Source of the DNA: Enterobacter wuhouensis
Lineage (GTDB): Bacteria; Pseudomonadota; Gammaproteobacteria; Enterobacterales; Enterobacteriaceae
Direction: 5' to 3'
Length of the DNA: 64,000 nt
Assembly (NCBI RefSeq): GCF_004331265.1
Contig: NZ_SJOO01000008.1
Span: 62,001 to 126,000, forward strand
The notes under the pieces are model-generated. The model saw nothing but the letters and a program-made list of their open reading frames with translations. It had not been told where the DNA came from and made no database searches. Below are positions 9,050 through 18,991 of this stretch, one piece after another. Every line of letters begins with the position of its first letter. The stretch's first letter is position 1. Position numbers and translations under genes: made by a program.

Positions 9050-9992
9050 ATTTCACGATGTCAGTAAAACTTTTGCGGGCCGTCCGGCGGCGAGCAACCT
9101 GAACCTGCATTTTGCGGAAGGGGCGTTCTCGGTGCTGATCGGGACGTCGGGATCGGGAAAATCCACCACCCTGAAGATGATCAACCGGCTGGTGGAACAC
9201 GACAGCGGCCTAATCCGCTTCGCCGGGGAGGAGATCCGCAGCCTGCCGGTGCTCGAACTGCGTCGGCGTATGGGGTACGCCATACAGTCCATCGGCCTGT
9301 TTCCTCACTGGACGGTGGCGCAGAATATCGCCACCGTGCTGCAGCTCGAAAACTGGTCGCGGGCAAAAATTAACGAGCGCGTGGATGAACTGATGGCGCT
9401 GCTCGGCTTAGAACCCGCTCTGCGCGATCGTTTTCCGCACCAGCTTTCCGGCGGACAGCAGCAGCGCGTGGGGGTCGCACGGGCGCTGGCGGCTAATCCG
9501 CAGGTGTTGCTGATGGATGAACCCTTTGGTGCGCTCGACCCGGTCACGCGCGGGGCGCTGCAGGTTGAGATGACCCGCATTCATCGCATTCTCGGGCGCA
9601 CGATTATTCTTGTTACGCACGACATCGATGAGGCGCTACGCCTGGCCGACCATCTGGTGTTGATGGATCATGGCGAAGTGGTGCAGCAGGGCACGCCGCT
9701 GGAGCTGCTGACGCAGCCGGAGAACGACTTTGTGCGCGAGTTTTTTGGCCGCAGCGAGCTGGGCGTCAGGCTGCTTTCCCTGCGAACCGTCAGCGACTAC
9801 ATGCGCCGTGAGGACATGCCGGTGGGCGGCGAACCGCTGCAGGCGCAGATGACCCTGCGGGATGCGCTTTCCGCGTTTGTGGCGCGTCAGTGTGAGGTGC
9901 TGCCCGTTTCGGATGCCCAGGGCGCACCCTGCGGCACGCTGCATTTTCGCGATTTGCTGGCTGGGGAGGTGGCGCGTGAAGGCAGTGCGTGA
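9042..9992 (+). CDS. yehX: OsmF transporter, ATP-binding subunit YehX
   Basis: ABC ATPase that powers the OsmF/YehYW importer, 316 residues. Walker A is GTSGSGKST at 34-42, the signature LSGGQ at 135-139 and Walker B LLMDEP at 156-161. The C-terminal 65 residues form a single degenerate CBS-like segment, which may sense ionic strength as in OpuA-type ATPases (inference). The ATG overlaps the yehY stop (atgattga), and aggaga is well placed upstream. A longer in-frame start would lie inside yehY and has no support. Confidence 0.93.
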   Translation: MIEFHDVSKTFAGRPAASNLNLHFAEGAFSVLIGTSGSGKSTTLKMINRLVEHDSGLIRFAGEEIRSLPVLELRRRMGYAIQSIGLFPHWTVAQNIATVLQLENWSRAKINERVDELMALLGLEPALRDRFPHQLSGGQQQRVGVARALAANPQVLLMDEPFGALDPVTRGALQVEMTRIHRILGRTIILVTHDIDEALRLADHLVLMDHGEVVQQGTPLELLTQPENDFVREFFGRSELGVRLLSLRTVSDYMRREDMPVGGEPLQAQMTLRDALSAFVARQCEVLPVSDAQGAPCGTLHFRDLLAGEVAREGSA

Positions 9993-10713
9993 TCCGTTGC
10001 TCTGGCTGGTAGGGCTTTTCCTGGCGCTGCTGTTTTTGATGCCGCACAGCGCGACGCTCTTTAGCTCGCTGTTCCCCGGTCTGCCGAGGCCGGTGTACCA
10101 GCAGGAAAGCTTCATTAACCTCGCCCTGGCGCACGCCTGGCTGGTGGCGATCTCAAGCGTGATTGCCATTGTGTTGGGCGTAGGGGCGGGTATAGCGGTC
10201 ACGCGATCCTGGGGCCGGGAGTTTCGCCCGCTGGTGGAGACGATTGCGGCGATCGGTCAGACGTTCCCGCCCGTGGCGGTGCTGGCCATCGCCGTACCGG
10301 TGATGGGATTTGGTCAGCAGCCGGCCATTATTGCGCTGATTTTATATGGCGTACTGCCGATCCTTCAGGGCACGCTAGCCGGGCTTGCGGCAGTGCCTGC
10401 GTCGGTGCTGAGCGTCGCCGAAGGAATGGGGATGAGCAGCGGGCAGCGGCTGCGCAAGGTTGAGCTGCCGCTCGCGGCGCCGGTTATCATCGCGGGGATC
10501 AGAACGTCGGTGATTATCAATATCGGGACCGCGACGATTGCGTCGACGGTAGGCGCCAACACGCTGGGAACGCCGATTATTATCGGCCTAAGCGGATTTA
10601 ATACGGCCTATATTATTCAGGGAGCGGTACTGGTGGCGCTGGCAGCAATCGTGGTCGATCGCGTCTTCGAGCGTTTTGCGCTGTACCTCAGCCGACACCG
10701 CCGCGAACGATAA
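9976..10713 (+). CDS. yehW: OsmF transporter, membrane permease YehW
   Basis: Second permease of the OsmF system, 245 residues, close to the 243 of E. coli YehW. It has about five to six membrane spans and the transport-domain EAA-like loop [21 protein letters not shown] place the start at a GTG at 9976: it gives KAVRDPL next, aligning with the E. coli N-terminus, and ggggagg stands upstream. The start lies 17 bases inside the end of yehX, implying translational coupling. Longer in-frame starts at 9862 would run through yehX. Its last 26 bases overlap the 3' end of yohO on the other strand. Confidence 0.9.
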   Translation: MKAVRDPLLWLVGLFLALLFLMPHSATLFSSLFPGLPRPVYQQESFINLALAHAWLVAISSVIAIVLGVGAGIAVTRSWGREFRPLVETIAAIGQTFPPVAVLAIAVPVMGFGQQPAIIALILYGVLPILQGTLAGLAAVPASVLSVAEGMGMSSGQRLRKVELPLAAPVIIAGIRTSVIINIGTATIASTVGANTLGTPIIIGLSGFNTAYIIQGAVLVALAAIVVDRVFERFALYLSRHRRER

Positions 10714-10801
10714 ACGAATAGCCTGCAAGCATCACGCCACCGATACCGCTTACGGCCATCAGAACAAATAAGGTAATTACGGCCAGTTTGGTTGCCTTCA
10801 T
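10688..10801 (-). CDS. yohO: small membrane protein YohO
   Basis: A 37-residue single-span membrane protein read directly from the reverse strand: it begins [17 protein letters not shown] and contains [10 protein letters not shown] before a short basic tail. The [10 protein letters not shown] core is shared with E. coli YohO, a 35-residue protein of unknown function encoded next to the yeh operon. Two ATGs stand in tandem at 10804 and 10801. The second is preferred because aggag lies 6 bases upstream of it. Its 3' end overlaps the end of yehW. It is too short for most gene callers. Confidence 0.8.
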   Translation of the reverse strand: MKATKLAVITLFVLMAVSGIGGVMLAGYSFIVRGGVG

Positions 10802-10870
10802 CATGTGCTCCTGTTGTTAACGGAACAATTATACGGTGAAGCGCAGCTGTTAATGAACCATTAAATGCCG

Positions 10871-11611
10871 TTACAGCTCATTTGGCCCAAGCGGGTAAAC
10901 GGGATAGCCGTGCTCGCGCCATTCGGTCAGGAGCTGCTGCTGCGAGGCCGTGGGCACTTCCCCACACCACACCAGCAGGGTCTGGCCGTCAAAAAATTCA
11001 GGGCGGAGCTGAGCCAGCGAATGGGCGAGGACGTCAACGCGCCAGCCCTGCTGGGTGGCGATCCAGGCTTCCAGCCAGAGGCGGGTGGTGTCGTGAACGT
11101 TCCAGCCGACAACCAGCGCGTCTTTTCCGCTTTTACTTCTCGCCGAGGCAAGACAGACGGCAATGTAATTGATCAGTACGCCATCCAGCATGCTGAGCAG
11201 CGCCTGCAGAGTGGACTGCTGGCACTGTAAGCGTCGACGCAGCGGAATAAAAAGGTTTGTGATGAGGGTTTGCGCGGGGTGGTCGCGCCCTTGCTCTTTA
11301 ATCCACGCGCGAAGCCGCTGCAGATTACCTGCCTGAAGGAGCCGCAGCAGCGTTTCCTGCTGTTCGCGCCAGAGGCGCAGCGTGTCGGGATCGTCCTGGC
11401 TGAGCAGCGACTTTACTTTACCGACCTGTACGCCGTTGTCGATCCAGCTTTTGATCTCGCGGATTCGATCGATGTCCGCATCATTAAAAAGACGATGCCC
11501 GCCGTCGGTTCTCTGCGGTTTGAGTAATCCGTATCGTCGCTGCCACGCCCGTAGCGTAACGGGATTGATATCACAAAGGAGTGCCACTTCGCCTATCGTG
11601 TAAAGCGCCAT
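10871..11611 (-). CDS. mlrA: MerR-type curli/csgD activator MlrA
   Basis: MerR-family transcription factor needed for csgD expression and hence curli and biofilm matrix production. The start at 11611 gives MALYTIGEVALLCDINP, identical in layout to E. coli MlrA. The MerR winged helix-turn-helix occupies residues 3-70, including TLRAWQRRYGLLKPQR and GGHRLF. The C-terminal domain is of the cobalamin-binding type but does not show the usual DxHxxG cobalamin motif. The length of about 246 residues fits the family. It diverges from btsS. MlrA works downstream of DgcE, whose gene end is at the other side of this window. Confidence 0.93.
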   Translation of the reverse strand: MALYTIGEVALLCDINPVTLRAWQRRYGLLKPQRTDGGHRLFNDADIDRIREIKSWIDNGVQVGKVKSLLSQDDPDTLRLWREQQETLLRLLQAGNLQRLRAWIKEQGRDHPAQTLITNLFIPLRRRLQCQQSTLQALLSMLDGVLINYIAVCLASARSKSGKDALVVGWNVHDTTRLWLEAWIATQQGWRVDVLAHSLAQLRPEFFDGQTLLVWCGEVPTASQQQLLTEWREHGYPVYPLGPNEL

Positions 11612-11828
11612 ATTCGCCCCCTGGCTTACGCGTCCCCAGCTTAACTGTAGACCCAGTTTGTCGAACCAGGAAGAAATGGTTGTTTTTTGCACAAATAATG
11701 CGAAGCACGGATGACGTTCGGCAAAAGGTGTGATGGCGGACACGATTTACAGCTTTTTTGGACAGCTTCAAAGAAAGTTAACCGTCATCAGTGTATGTTA
11801 CGCGTTTTTAGAATGTGCGGTTGTTAGT

Positions 11829-13514
11829 ATGTACGAGTTTAATCTGGTGCTGTTGCTGCTTCAGCAGATGTGCGTGTTCCTTGTCATCGCCTGGTTGATG
11901 AGTAAAACGCGCCTGTTCATCCCGCTGATGCAGGTCACCGTCCGCTTGCCGCACAAGCTGCTCTGCTACGTTACCTTCTCTATTTTTTGCATCATGGGGA
12001 CCTACTTTGGCCTCCATATCGAAGACTCTATTGCCAATACGCGCGCCATCGGCGCGGTGATGGGCGGGCTGCTGGGCGGTCCCGTCGTCGGTGGCCTTGT
12101 CGGGTTAACCGGGGGTCTGCATCGCTATTCGATGGGCGGCATGACGGCGCTGAGCTGTATGATCTCCACCATCGTTGAAGGGCTGCTCGGCGGGCTGGTC
12201 CATAGCTATATGGTCAAGCGCGGTCGCCCGGATAAGGTCTTTAGCCCGCTGACCGCGGGGGCCATTACCTTCGTGGCGGAAATGGCGCAGATGGCGATTA
12301 TCCTGCTGATTGCCCGCCCGTTTGAAGATGCGCTGCACCTTGTCAGCAGCATTGCCGCGCCGATGATGGTGACCAACACGGTGGGCGCGGCGCTGTTCAT
12401 GCGTATTCTGCTCGACAAGCGCGCCATGTTTGAGAAGTACACCTCCGCATTTTCCGCTACGGCCCTGAAGGTCGCGGCTTCGACCGAGGGCATTCTGCGC
12501 CAGGGATTTAACGAAGAGAACAGCATGAAGGTGGCGCAGGTGCTCTATAAGGAGCTGGATATCGGCGCCGTCGCCATTACCGATCGCGAGAAGCTGCTGG
12601 CCTTTACCGGTACGGGGGACGATCACCATCTGCCGGGCAAACCGATCTCCTCAACCTATACCCTGCGCGCCATAGAGACCGGCGAGGTGGTGTACGCCGA
12701 CGGTAACGAAGTGCCGTACCGCTGCTCGCTGCATCCGCAGTGTAAGCTCGGCTCCACGCTGGTCATTCCCCTGCGCGGTGAAAACCAGCGGGTGATGGGA
12801 ACGATCAAGCTCTACGAAGCGAAAAACCGCCTGTTCAGCTCGATCAACCGCACGCTGGGGGAGGGGATTGCCCAGCTGCTGTCCGCGCAAATCCTCGCCG
12901 GGCAGTATGAGCGCCAGAAAGCGCTGCTGACGCAGTCTGAGATCAAACTCCTGCACGCCCAGGTGAATCCGCATTTCCTGTTTAACGCGCTCAATACGCT
13001 GAAGGCGGTGATCCGCCGCGACAGCGATCAGGCCGCGCAGCTGGTGCAGTTTCTGTCGACCTTTTTCCGCAAGAACCTCAAGCGCCCGTCGGAGATTGTC
13101 ACCCTGGCGGACGAAATTGAGCACGTGAACGCCTATCTGCAAATTGAGCAGGCGCGCTTTCAGTCGCGGCTGCAGGTGTCGCTCTCCATCCCGGATGAAC
13201 TGGCGTACCAGCATCTTCCGGCCTTTACCCTGCAGCCTATCGTGGAAAACGCCATCAAGCACGGCACCTCGCAGCTGCTGGGGACAGGGGAGATCGCGAT
13301 TTCCGCCAGCCGCTTTAACCATCACCTGGTGCTGGATATAGAAGACAATGCCGGGCTTTACGTTGCTTCCGCGTCGGGCGGATTAGGCATGAGCCTGGTG
13401 GATAAGCGCCTGCGCGCGCACTTTGGCGATGGGTGTGGTATTACCGTCGCCTGTGAGCCAGACCGCTTTACCCGTATTACCTTACGACTGCCGCTGGAGG
13501 AAAACGCATGCTGA
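11829..13514 (+). CDS. btsS: pyruvate-sensing histidine kinase BtsS (LytS family)
   Basis: Inner membrane LytS-type histidine kinase, 561 residues, the same length as E. coli BtsS, which senses extracellular pyruvate with high affinity. Several N-terminal membrane spans form the 5TMR-LYT sensor domain ([21 protein letters not shown] near 80-100). A GAF domain occupies about 220-355. The phospho-acceptor histidine box [11 protein letters not shown] spans about 376-386, and the HATPase domain follows ([10 protein letters not shown]). The start at 11829 is chosen by family length. It has no clear Shine-Dalgarno sequence, and in-frame starts further upstream cannot be fully excluded. The stop overlaps the btsR start. 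Confidence 0.93.
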   Translation: MYEFNLVLLLLQQMCVFLVIAWLMSKTRLFIPLMQVTVRLPHKLLCYVTFSIFCIMGTYFGLHIEDSIANTRAIGAVMGGLLGGPVVGGLVGLTGGLHRYSMGGMTALSCMISTIVEGLLGGLVHSYMVKRGRPDKVFSPLTAGAITFVAEMAQMAIILLIARPFEDALHLVSSIAAPMMVTNTVGAALFMRILLDKRAMFEKYTSAFSATALKVAASTEGILRQGFNEENSMKVAQVLYKELDIGAVAITDREKLLAFTGTGDDHHLPGKPISSTYTLRAIETGEVVYADGNEVPYRCSLHPQCKLGSTLVIPLRGENQRVMGTIKLYEAKNRLFSSINRTLGEGIAQLLSAQILAGQYERQKALLTQSEIKLLHAQVNPHFLFNALNTLKAVIRRDSDQAAQLVQFLSTFFRKNLKRPSEIVTLADEIEHVNAYLQIEQARFQSRLQVSLSIPDELAYQHLPAFTLQPIVENAIKHGTSQLLGTGEIAISASRFNHHLVLDIEDNAGLYVASASGGLGMSLVDKRLRAHFGDGCGITVACEPDRFTRITLRLPLEENAC

Positions 13515-14227
13515 GAGTGCTGATTGTGGATGATGAGCCGTTAGCACGGGAAAACCTGCGCGTGCTGCTGCAGGAGCAGAGTGATATTGAGGTGGTGGGC
13601 GAGTGTGCAAACGCCATTGAAGCGATTGGCGCGGTGCATAAGCTGCGCCCGGACGTGCTTTTTCTGGATATCCAGATGCCGCGCATCAGCGGCCTGGAGA
13701 TGGTCGGGATGCTTGACCCGGAACATCGCCCCTATATCGTGTTTTTGACGGCGTTTGATGAATACGCCGTGAAGGCGTTTGAAGAGCACGCGTTTGACTA
13801 TCTGCTAAAGCCGATCGAAGAAAAACGTCTTGAAAAGACGCTGACGCGTTTACGCCAGGAGCGTACCGTCCAGGACGTTACCCTGCTGCCGGAAAACCAG
13901 CAGCCGCTGAAGTTTATCCCCTGCACCGGGCACAGCCGCATTTATCTCCTGCAGATGGATGACGTGGCCTTTGTCAGCAGCCGTCTGAGCGGGGTGTACG
14001 TCACCAGCGCGGAGGGAAACGAAGGGTTTACCGAGCTGACCCTGCGCACGCTGGAGAGCCGAACGCCGCTGATCCGCTGCCACCGCCAGTATCTGGTGAA
14101 CATGGCGCACCTGAAGGAGATCCGCCTGGAGGATAACGGCCAGGCCGAGCTGGTGCTGCGTGCCGGGCAAACGGTACCCGTCAGCCGTCGCTATCTGAAG
14201 AGTTTGAAAGAGGCGATTGGCCTGTAA
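13508..14227 (+). CDS. btsR: LytTR response regulator BtsR
   Basis: Response regulator partner of BtsS, 239 residues. The receiver domain carries the acidic pocket VDDE (7-10), the phosphorylation site Asp54 (FLDIQMP) and the conserved Lys near residue 105 (LLKPIEE). The C-terminal LytTR DNA-binding domain covers about 140-239. In E. coli it activates the pyruvate/H+ symporter gene btsT, which is not in this window. The ATG overlaps the btsS stop, so the two proteins are translationally coupled. Confidence 0.95.
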   Translation: MLRVLIVDDEPLARENLRVLLQEQSDIEVVGECANAIEAIGAVHKLRPDVLFLDIQMPRISGLEMVGMLDPEHRPYIVFLTAFDEYAVKAFEEHAFDYLLKPIEEKRLEKTLTRLRQERTVQDVTLLPENQQPLKFIPCTGHSRIYLLQMDDVAFVSSRLSGVYVTSAEGNEGFTELTLRTLESRTPLIRCHRQYLVNMAHLKEIRLEDNGQAELVLRAGQTVPVSRRYLKSLKEAIGL

Positions 14228-14274
14228 AACTGGTACACTGCGCGCCATTGCAACATCGACAGTTAAAGGCACTC

Positions 14275-14745
14275 ATGATTAGTAATGACATTCTTCGTAG
14301 CCTGCGCTACACCCTGAAAGCAAACAATAACGACATGGTGCGCATTCTTGCGTTGTCCGATATGGAAGCCACGTCTGCAGGTTTCGATACCTGGATGACC
14401 AAAGAAGATGAAGAGGGCTTTGTTCGCTGCCCGGATATTATCCTTTCTGGCTTCCTGAACGGCCTTATCTACGATAAGCGCGGCAAAGATGAGTCTGCGC
14501 CAGAGCTGGCGCTTGAGCGTCGCGTGAACAACAACACGGTGCTGAAAAAGCTGCGCATCGCGTTCTCGCTGAAAACGGACGATATTGTGGCGATCATGAC
14601 GGAGCAAAAATACCGCGTATCCGTGCCGGAAGTGACCGCCATGATGCGCGCGCCGGATCATAAAAACTACCGCGAGTGCGGGGATCAGTTTCTGCGTAAT
14701 TTCCTGCGCGGGCTGACCCACCGGGTGCATCATCCGAAGGCGTGA
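14275..14745 (+). CDS. yehS: DUF1456 family protein YehS
   Basis: Cytoplasmic protein of 156 residues made of two tandem DUF1456 repeats. Each repeat contains a related stretch: NDILRSLRYTLKANNNDM and NNNTVLKKLRIAFSLKTDDI. Length and sequence match E. coli YehS, whose molecular function is unknown. The ATG at 14275 is used because aaagg precedes it and it matches the family N-terminus. An upstream in-frame start at 14248 would fall almost directly after btsR and lacks a site. Confidence 0.92.
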   Translation: MISNDILRSLRYTLKANNNDMVRILALSDMEATSAGFDTWMTKEDEEGFVRCPDIILSGFLNGLIYDKRGKDESAPELALERRVNNNTVLKKLRIAFSLKTDDIVAIMTEQKYRVSVPEVTAMMRAPDHKNYRECGDQFLRNFLRGLTHRVHHPKA

Positions 14746-14746
14746 T

Positions 14747-14817
14747 TTGCCCAGCGGCGCTGCGCTTGCAGGGCCTACGGGTTTTGTAGGCCGGGTAAGG
14801 CGAAGCCGCCACCCGGC
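14747..14817. repeat. REP pair (BIME) after yehS
   Basis: Two inverted repetitive extragenic palindromes: a diverged unit at 14747-14776 ending gcctac, and a standard unit at 14786-14817 (gtaggccgggtaaggcgaag, then ccgccacccggc). Located between the convergent yehS and metG 3' ends. Confidence 0.75.
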
Positions 14818-14850
14818 AAAAAAAAGCCGGATAAGAATCCGGCTTTTTTG
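14818..14850. terminator. bidirectional terminator between yehS and metG
   Basis: An A-run, stem gccggat/atccggc (14826-14832 with 14837-14843), loop aaga, then six T. It is symmetric enough to terminate both convergent genes, and it abuts the REP unit. Confidence 0.88.
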
Positions 14851-16884
14851 TTATTTCACCTGCTGGCCCGGCTTCGCGCCTTCGTCAGGGCTTAACAGGA
14901 AGATATCTTTTCCGCCAGGGCCTGCGGCCATCACCATCCCCTCGGAGATGCCGAAGCGCATTTTGCGCGGCGCAAGGTTTGCCACCATCACGGTCTGGCG
15001 ACCGATCAGCACCTGCGGGTCCGGATACGCTGAACGGATGCCGGAGAAGACGTTGCGCTTCTCGCCGCCCAGATCCAGCGTCAGGCGCAGCAGCTTGTCA
15101 GAACCTTCCACGAACTCCGCGTTTTCAATCAGCGCCACGCGCAGGTCGATTTTGGCGAAATCATCAAAGGTGATGGTTTCCTGAATCGGATCGTCCGCCA
15201 GCGGGCCGGTGACCGGCGCAGCAGCCGCCTTCACTTCTTCTTTGGATGCTTCTACCAGAGCTTCAACCTGCTTCATCTCGATGCGGTTATACAGCGCCTT
15301 GAAGGTGTTCACCTTGTGGCCGAGCAGCGGCTGCGCAATTGCATCCCAGGTCAGTTCAGCGTTCAGGAACGCTTCAGCGCGGGCTGCCAGCTGCGGCAGA
15401 ACCGGCTTCAGGTAGGTCATCAGCACGCGGAACAGGTTGATGCCCATGGAGCAGATGGCCTGCAGATCGGCATCGCGGCCTTCCTGCTTAGCGACTACCC
15501 ACGGCGCCTGCTCGTCCACATAGCGGTTTGCCAGGTCAGCCAGCGCCATGATTTCACGCACCGCTTTACCGAACTCGCGCGCTTCCCACGCTTCGCCAAT
15601 GGTGGCCGCCGCGTCGGTGAAGGTTTGGTACAGGGCAGGATCGGCCAGCTCAGCGGCCATCACGCCGTCGAAGCGCTTGGCAATAAAGCCCGCGTTACGG
15701 GACGCCAGGTTCACCACCTTGTTGACGATGTCCGCGTTCACGCGCTGCACGAAATCTTCCAGGTTCAGGTCGATATCGTCGATGCGGGAAGAGAGCTTCG
15801 CGGTGTAGTAATAGCGCAGGCTGTCCGCATCGAAGTGGTTCAGCCAGGTGCTGGCCTTGATGAACGTTCCGCGAGATTTGGACATCTTCGCGCCGTTCAC
15901 CGTCACGTAGCCATGTACGAACAGGTTGGTTGGCTTGCGGAAGTTGCTGCCTTCCAGCATCGCCGGCCAGAACAGGCTGTGGAAGTAAACGATGTCTTTA
16001 CCGATGAAGTGATACAGCTCGGCGTCGGAATCTTTCTTCCAGTATTCGTCGAAGCTGGTGGTGTCGCCGCGCTTATCGCACAGGTTCTTAAAGGAGCCCA
16101 TGTAGCCGATAGGCGCATCCAGCCAGACGTAGAAATATTTGCCCGGCGCGTTCGGGATCTCAAAGCCGAAGTAGGGCGCATCGCGGGAAATATCCCACTG
16201 CTGCAGGCCGGATTCGAACCACTCCTGCATCTTGTTCGCCACCTGCTCCTGCAGCGCGCCGCTGCGGGTCCACGCCTGCAGCATTTCGCTGAAGGACGGC
16301 AGGTCGAAGAAGAAGTGCTCGGAGTCACGCATCACAGGTGTGGCGCCGGAAACCACGGATTTCGGCTCGATAAGCTCGGTCGGGCTGTAGGTCGCGCCGC
16401 ACACTTCGCAGTTATCGCCGTACTGGTCCGGGGATTTACACTTCGGACAGGTGCCCTTGACGAAACGGTCCGGCAGGAACATGCCTTTTTCCGGATCGTA
16501 CAGCTGAGAGATAGTGCGGTTTTTGATAAAACCGTTCTCTTTCAGACGGCCGTAGATCAGCTCCGACAGCTCGCGGTTTTCGTCGCTGTGGGTGGAGTGA
16601 TAGTTGTCATAGCTGATGTCAAAGCCAGCAAAATCGGTCTGATGCTCCTGACTCATTTCGGCAATCATCTGCTCCGGGGAAATCCCCAGCTGCTGCGCTT
16701 TCAGCATGATCGGCGTGCCGTGGGCATCGTCCGCACAGATGAAGTTAACCTCGTGGCCGCGCATTCGCTGGTAACGGACCCAGACATCAGCCTGGATATG
16801 CTCCAGCATGTGGCCGAGGTGGATTGAGCCGTTGGCGTACGGCAGTGCGCACGTTACCAGAATTTTTTTCGCGACTTGAGTCAT
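14851..16884 (-). CDS. metG: methionyl-tRNA synthetase
   Basis: Class I aminoacyl-tRNA synthetase that charges tRNA-Met and initiator tRNA, 677 residues as in E. coli. The HIGH-type motif is HLGH at 22-25. A zinc-binding knuckle CPKC...CEVC lies near 145-161, and KMSKS lies near residue 335 (AKMSKSRG). A C-terminal EMAP-like tRNA-binding and dimerisation domain begins at about 575 ([11 protein letters not shown]). The start at 16884 follows the E. coli MTQVAKK start. An ATG 9 bases upstream has its ribosome binding site too close. It diverges from mrp. Confidence 0.97.
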   Translation of the reverse strand: MTQVAKKILVTCALPYANGSIHLGHMLEHIQADVWVRYQRMRGHEVNFICADDAHGTPIMLKAQQLGISPEQMIAEMSQEHQTDFAGFDISYDNYHSTHSDENRELSELIYGRLKENGFIKNRTISQLYDPEKGMFLPDRFVKGTCPKCKSPDQYGDNCEVCGATYSPTELIEPKSVVSGATPVMRDSEHFFFDLPSFSEMLQAWTRSGALQEQVANKMQEWFESGLQQWDISRDAPYFGFEIPNAPGKYFYVWLDAPIGYMGSFKNLCDKRGDTTSFDEYWKKDSDAELYHFIGKDIVYFHSLFWPAMLEGSNFRKPTNLFVHGYVTVNGAKMSKSRGTFIKASTWLNHFDADSLRYYYTAKLSSRIDDIDLNLEDFVQRVNADIVNKVVNLASRNAGFIAKRFDGVMAAELADPALYQTFTDAAATIGEAWEAREFGKAVREIMALADLANRYVDEQAPWVVAKQEGRDADLQAICSMGINLFRVLMTYLKPVLPQLAARAEAFLNAELTWDAIAQPLLGHKVNTFKALYNRIEMKQVEALVEASKEEVKAAAAPVTGPLADDPIQETITFDDFAKIDLRVALIENAEFVEGSDKLLRLTLDLGGEKRNVFSGIRSAYPDPQVLIGRQTVMVANLAPRKMRFGISEGMVMAAGPGGKDIFLLSPDEGAKPGQQVK

Positions 16885-17021
16885 AGTAGGCATTACTTCT
16901 TTTAACTGTGAAAAGGGTTTTTGATATTACCAAAAGGGGCATTATTAAGTAAGCACAAACCACGGCCTTTCAGGTAAACTTGTTCATCTAAGGTCTTATT
17001 CACAAGAACAAAGGAGTCGGG

Positions 17022-18131
17022 ATGAGTTCTCAATCCCAGGCCAAATCACCGGAAGCCTTACGAGCAATGGTCGCCGGGACGCTGGCTAATTTTCAGCATC
17101 CAACCCTGAAGCACAATCTCACGACGCTGAAAGCGCTTCACCACGTCGCCTGGCTGGACGATACGCTGCACGTTGAGCTGCAGATGCCGTTCGTCTGGAC
17201 CAGCGCTTTCGACGCGCTGAAAGAGCAAACCAGCTCTGAGCTGCTGCGCATTACTGGCGCAAAAGCCATCGACTGGAAGCTGAGCCACAGCATCGCCACG
17301 CTGAAGCGGGTGAAAAACCAGCCTGGCGTGAACGGCGTGAAAAACATCATCGCCGTCAGCTCGGGCAAGGGCGGGGTGGGTAAATCCTCCACGGCGGTAA
17401 ACCTGGCGCTCGCGCTGGCAGCCGAAGGGGCAAAAGTCGGTATTCTGGATGCGGACATTTATGGCCCGTCCATTCCAAACATGCTGGGGGCGGAAAACCA
17501 GCGCCCAACCTCGCCGGACGGCACCCACATGGCGCCCATCATGGCGCACGGGCTGGCGACTAACTCCATCGGTTATCTGGTAACCGACGATAACGCGATG
17601 GTCTGGCGCGGGCCGATGGCCAGCAAGGCGCTGATGCAGATGCTGCAGGAAACCATGTGGCCGGATCTCGATTATCTGGTGCTGGACATGCCGCCGGGCA
17701 CCGGTGACATTCAGCTGACGCTGGCGCAGAACATTCCCGTGACGGGCGCTGTCGTCGTCACCACGCCGCAGGATATCGCGCTGATCGACGCCAAAAAGGG
17801 CATCGTGATGTTCGAGAAGGTGGAAGTGCCTGTGCTGGGTATCGTCGAGAACATGAGCATGCACATCTGCAGCAACTGTGGACACCATGAGCCTATCTTT
17901 GGCACCGGCGGTGCGGAAAAGCTGGCGGCGCAGTATCACACCCAACTGCTGGGCCAGATGCCGCTGCACATCACGCTGCGTGAAGATCTGGACAGCGGTA
18001 AGCCAACGGTGGTGAGCCGTCCGGACAGCGAATTTGCGGATATGTATCGCCAGCTGGCAGGGCGCGTTGCGGCGCAGCTTTACTGGCAGGGTGAGGTCAT
18101 TCCGAGCGAGATTGCGTTCCGCGCGGTGTAA
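17022..18131 (+). CDS. apbC: iron-sulfur carrier ATPase Mrp/ApbC
   Basis: P-loop scaffold protein of the Mrp/NBP35 family that binds and transfers Fe-S clusters, 369 residues. An N-terminal MIP18-like domain covers residues 1-95. The deviant Walker A motif GKGGVGKSS lies at 115-123. The cluster-binding pair CSNC lies at 283-286. Length and sequence match E. coli Mrp, whose gene also diverges from metG. It has a good ribosome binding site (aaaggag) before the ATG. Confidence 0.95.
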   Translation: MSSQSQAKSPEALRAMVAGTLANFQHPTLKHNLTTLKALHHVAWLDDTLHVELQMPFVWTSAFDALKEQTSSELLRITGAKAIDWKLSHSIATLKRVKNQPGVNGVKNIIAVSSGKGGVGKSSTAVNLALALAAEGAKVGILDADIYGPSIPNMLGAENQRPTSPDGTHMAPIMAHGLATNSIGYLVTDDNAMVWRGPMASKALMQMLQETMWPDLDYLVLDMPPGTGDIQLTLAQNIPVTGAVVVTTPQDIALIDAKKGIVMFEKVEVPVLGIVENMSMHICSNCGHHEPIFGTGGAEKLAAQYHTQLLGQMPLHITLREDLDSGKPTVVSRPDSEFADMYRQLAGRVAAQLYWQGEVIPSEIAFRAV

Positions 18132-18147
18132 CGTCTCTGCGCGATAG

Positions 18148-18227
18148 TGCCGGGTGGCGGCTTCGCCTTACCCGGCCTACAAATGGCACCATCACGTAGG
18201 TCGGGTAAGGCGAAGCCGCCACCCGAC
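18148..18227. repeat. inverted REP pair (BIME) after mrp
   Basis: Two REP units in inverted orientation, at 18148-18180 and 18196-18227, separated by 15 bases. They are near-perfect reverse complements (gccgggtggcggcttcgcct versus the mirrored gtcgggtaaggcgaagccgc). They sit between convergent 3' ends, directly abutting the stop codon of the GNAT gene. Confidence 0.85.
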
Positions 18228-18228
18228 T

Positions 18229-18720
18229 TTAACCCAACCGATAGTGCATCAGATAGTACTCTCCGTCCGGAGAAACCCCTGTTGCCTCAATGTGCCAGCC
18301 GTTACGCTGGTAAAACGCAACCGCCCGCTCATTCTTCACCAGGCATTTCAACGCACCGGTGCTGGTAAACGTCTTTTGCACCTGCTCCAGCAATCGCTTA
18401 CCCACGCCCTGGCTCTGATACTGCGGATCGACAAACAGATTGTGCAGAAAATTATCGTTCGTCCAGACGGAGGCGAAGCCAAGCCGATGCCCGTCCTGAA
18501 CCGCCACCCAAATCTGTTCGTCACGGGTTACCGCGTCGAAGTCCTCTAGCTGCCATTCGGCATCGTTCATCCAGGGCCAGGCAGCGCGACGGGCATGCAG
18601 ATAGAGCGTGCGCAGGAAAGGACGATCGCTCTCCTGCCACGGACGGATCAGGATCGCATCAGCGGTGATAGAAGATATCTCCGTTGTAGGCTTTGTAGAT
18701 TTTGCCGTCAGTATCGCCAA
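18229..18720 (-). CDS. GNAT family N-acetyltransferase overlapping the rcnB-like gene
   Basis: Acetyl-CoA-dependent N-acetyltransferase domain running from about residue 21 (AILIRPWQESDRPFLR) to the end. It has an acetyl-CoA loop QGVGKRLL and the C-terminal NERAVAFYQRNGW motif. The substrate is unknown. The start is unclear: between the domain and the upstream stop the only canonical start is a TTG at 18720, inside the rcnB-like gene and without a ribosome binding site. Translation may instead be coupled to termination of rcnB (TGA at 18659-18661) at a nearby non-canonical codon. The GNAT core is certain; the exact N-terminus is not. Confidence 0.75.
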   Translation of the reverse strand: MAILTAKSTKPTTEISSITADAILIRPWQESDRPFLRTLYLHARRAAWPWMNDAEWQLEDFDAVTRDEQIWVAVQDGHRLGFASVWTNDNFLHNLFVDPQYQSQGVGKRLLEQVQKTFTSTGALKCLVKNERAVAFYQRNGWHIEATGVSPDGEYYLMHYRLG

Positions 18721-18991
18721 TCAGAACGTAGTTTTCGCCCATATAGGTCCAGTGGGTACCGGCATCAGGCGCCGGTAGATTACGCAGCTGATACTGTTTA
18801 ATAGTGTACTCAGGCGTTTGGTACTGCGCCGGAGCCGTGTCACCAATCTTGAACTTTGTGAAATCGGCAATGAACTCTTGTTCTTCATAGGCCTTGATGC
18901 CAGAAGGTGCGGACGCCGTTTGCGGAGCAGCATAAGCCGCACTCGCCAGAGACATGACGACACCCAGAAGCAGCCATTTACGCTTAGCCAT
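18659..18991 (-). CDS. rcnB: RcnB-like periplasmic nickel/cobalt homeostasis protein
   Basis: A 110-residue exported protein of the RcnB family. A signal peptide ends at about residue 21 (AYA-AP). The mature part contains the family block DTAPAQYQTPEYTIKQYQLR, then NLPAPDAGTHWTYMG and the end GDIFYHR, all shared with E. coli RcnB, which modulates Ni/Co efflux by RcnA. The ATG at 18991 has ggag five bases upstream. In E. coli, rcnR-rcnA-rcnB also lie near mrp, but here neither the efflux pump nor the repressor is present. The gene may therefore have another partner elsewhere or another role. It overlaps the downstream GNAT gene. Confidence 0.85.
   Translation of the reverse strand: MAKRKWLLLGVVMSLASAAYAAPQTASAPSGIKAYEEQEFIADFTKFKIGDTAPAQYQTPEYTIKQYQLRNLPAPDAGTHWTYMGENYVLIGDTDGKIYKAYNGDIFYHR

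Noticed and set aside
15316-16827. 503-residue open frame on the plus strand
   Set aside because: It lies entirely antisense to metG, has no ribosome binding site and a histidine/arginine/valine-rich composition typical of the shadow of a G+C-rich gene.
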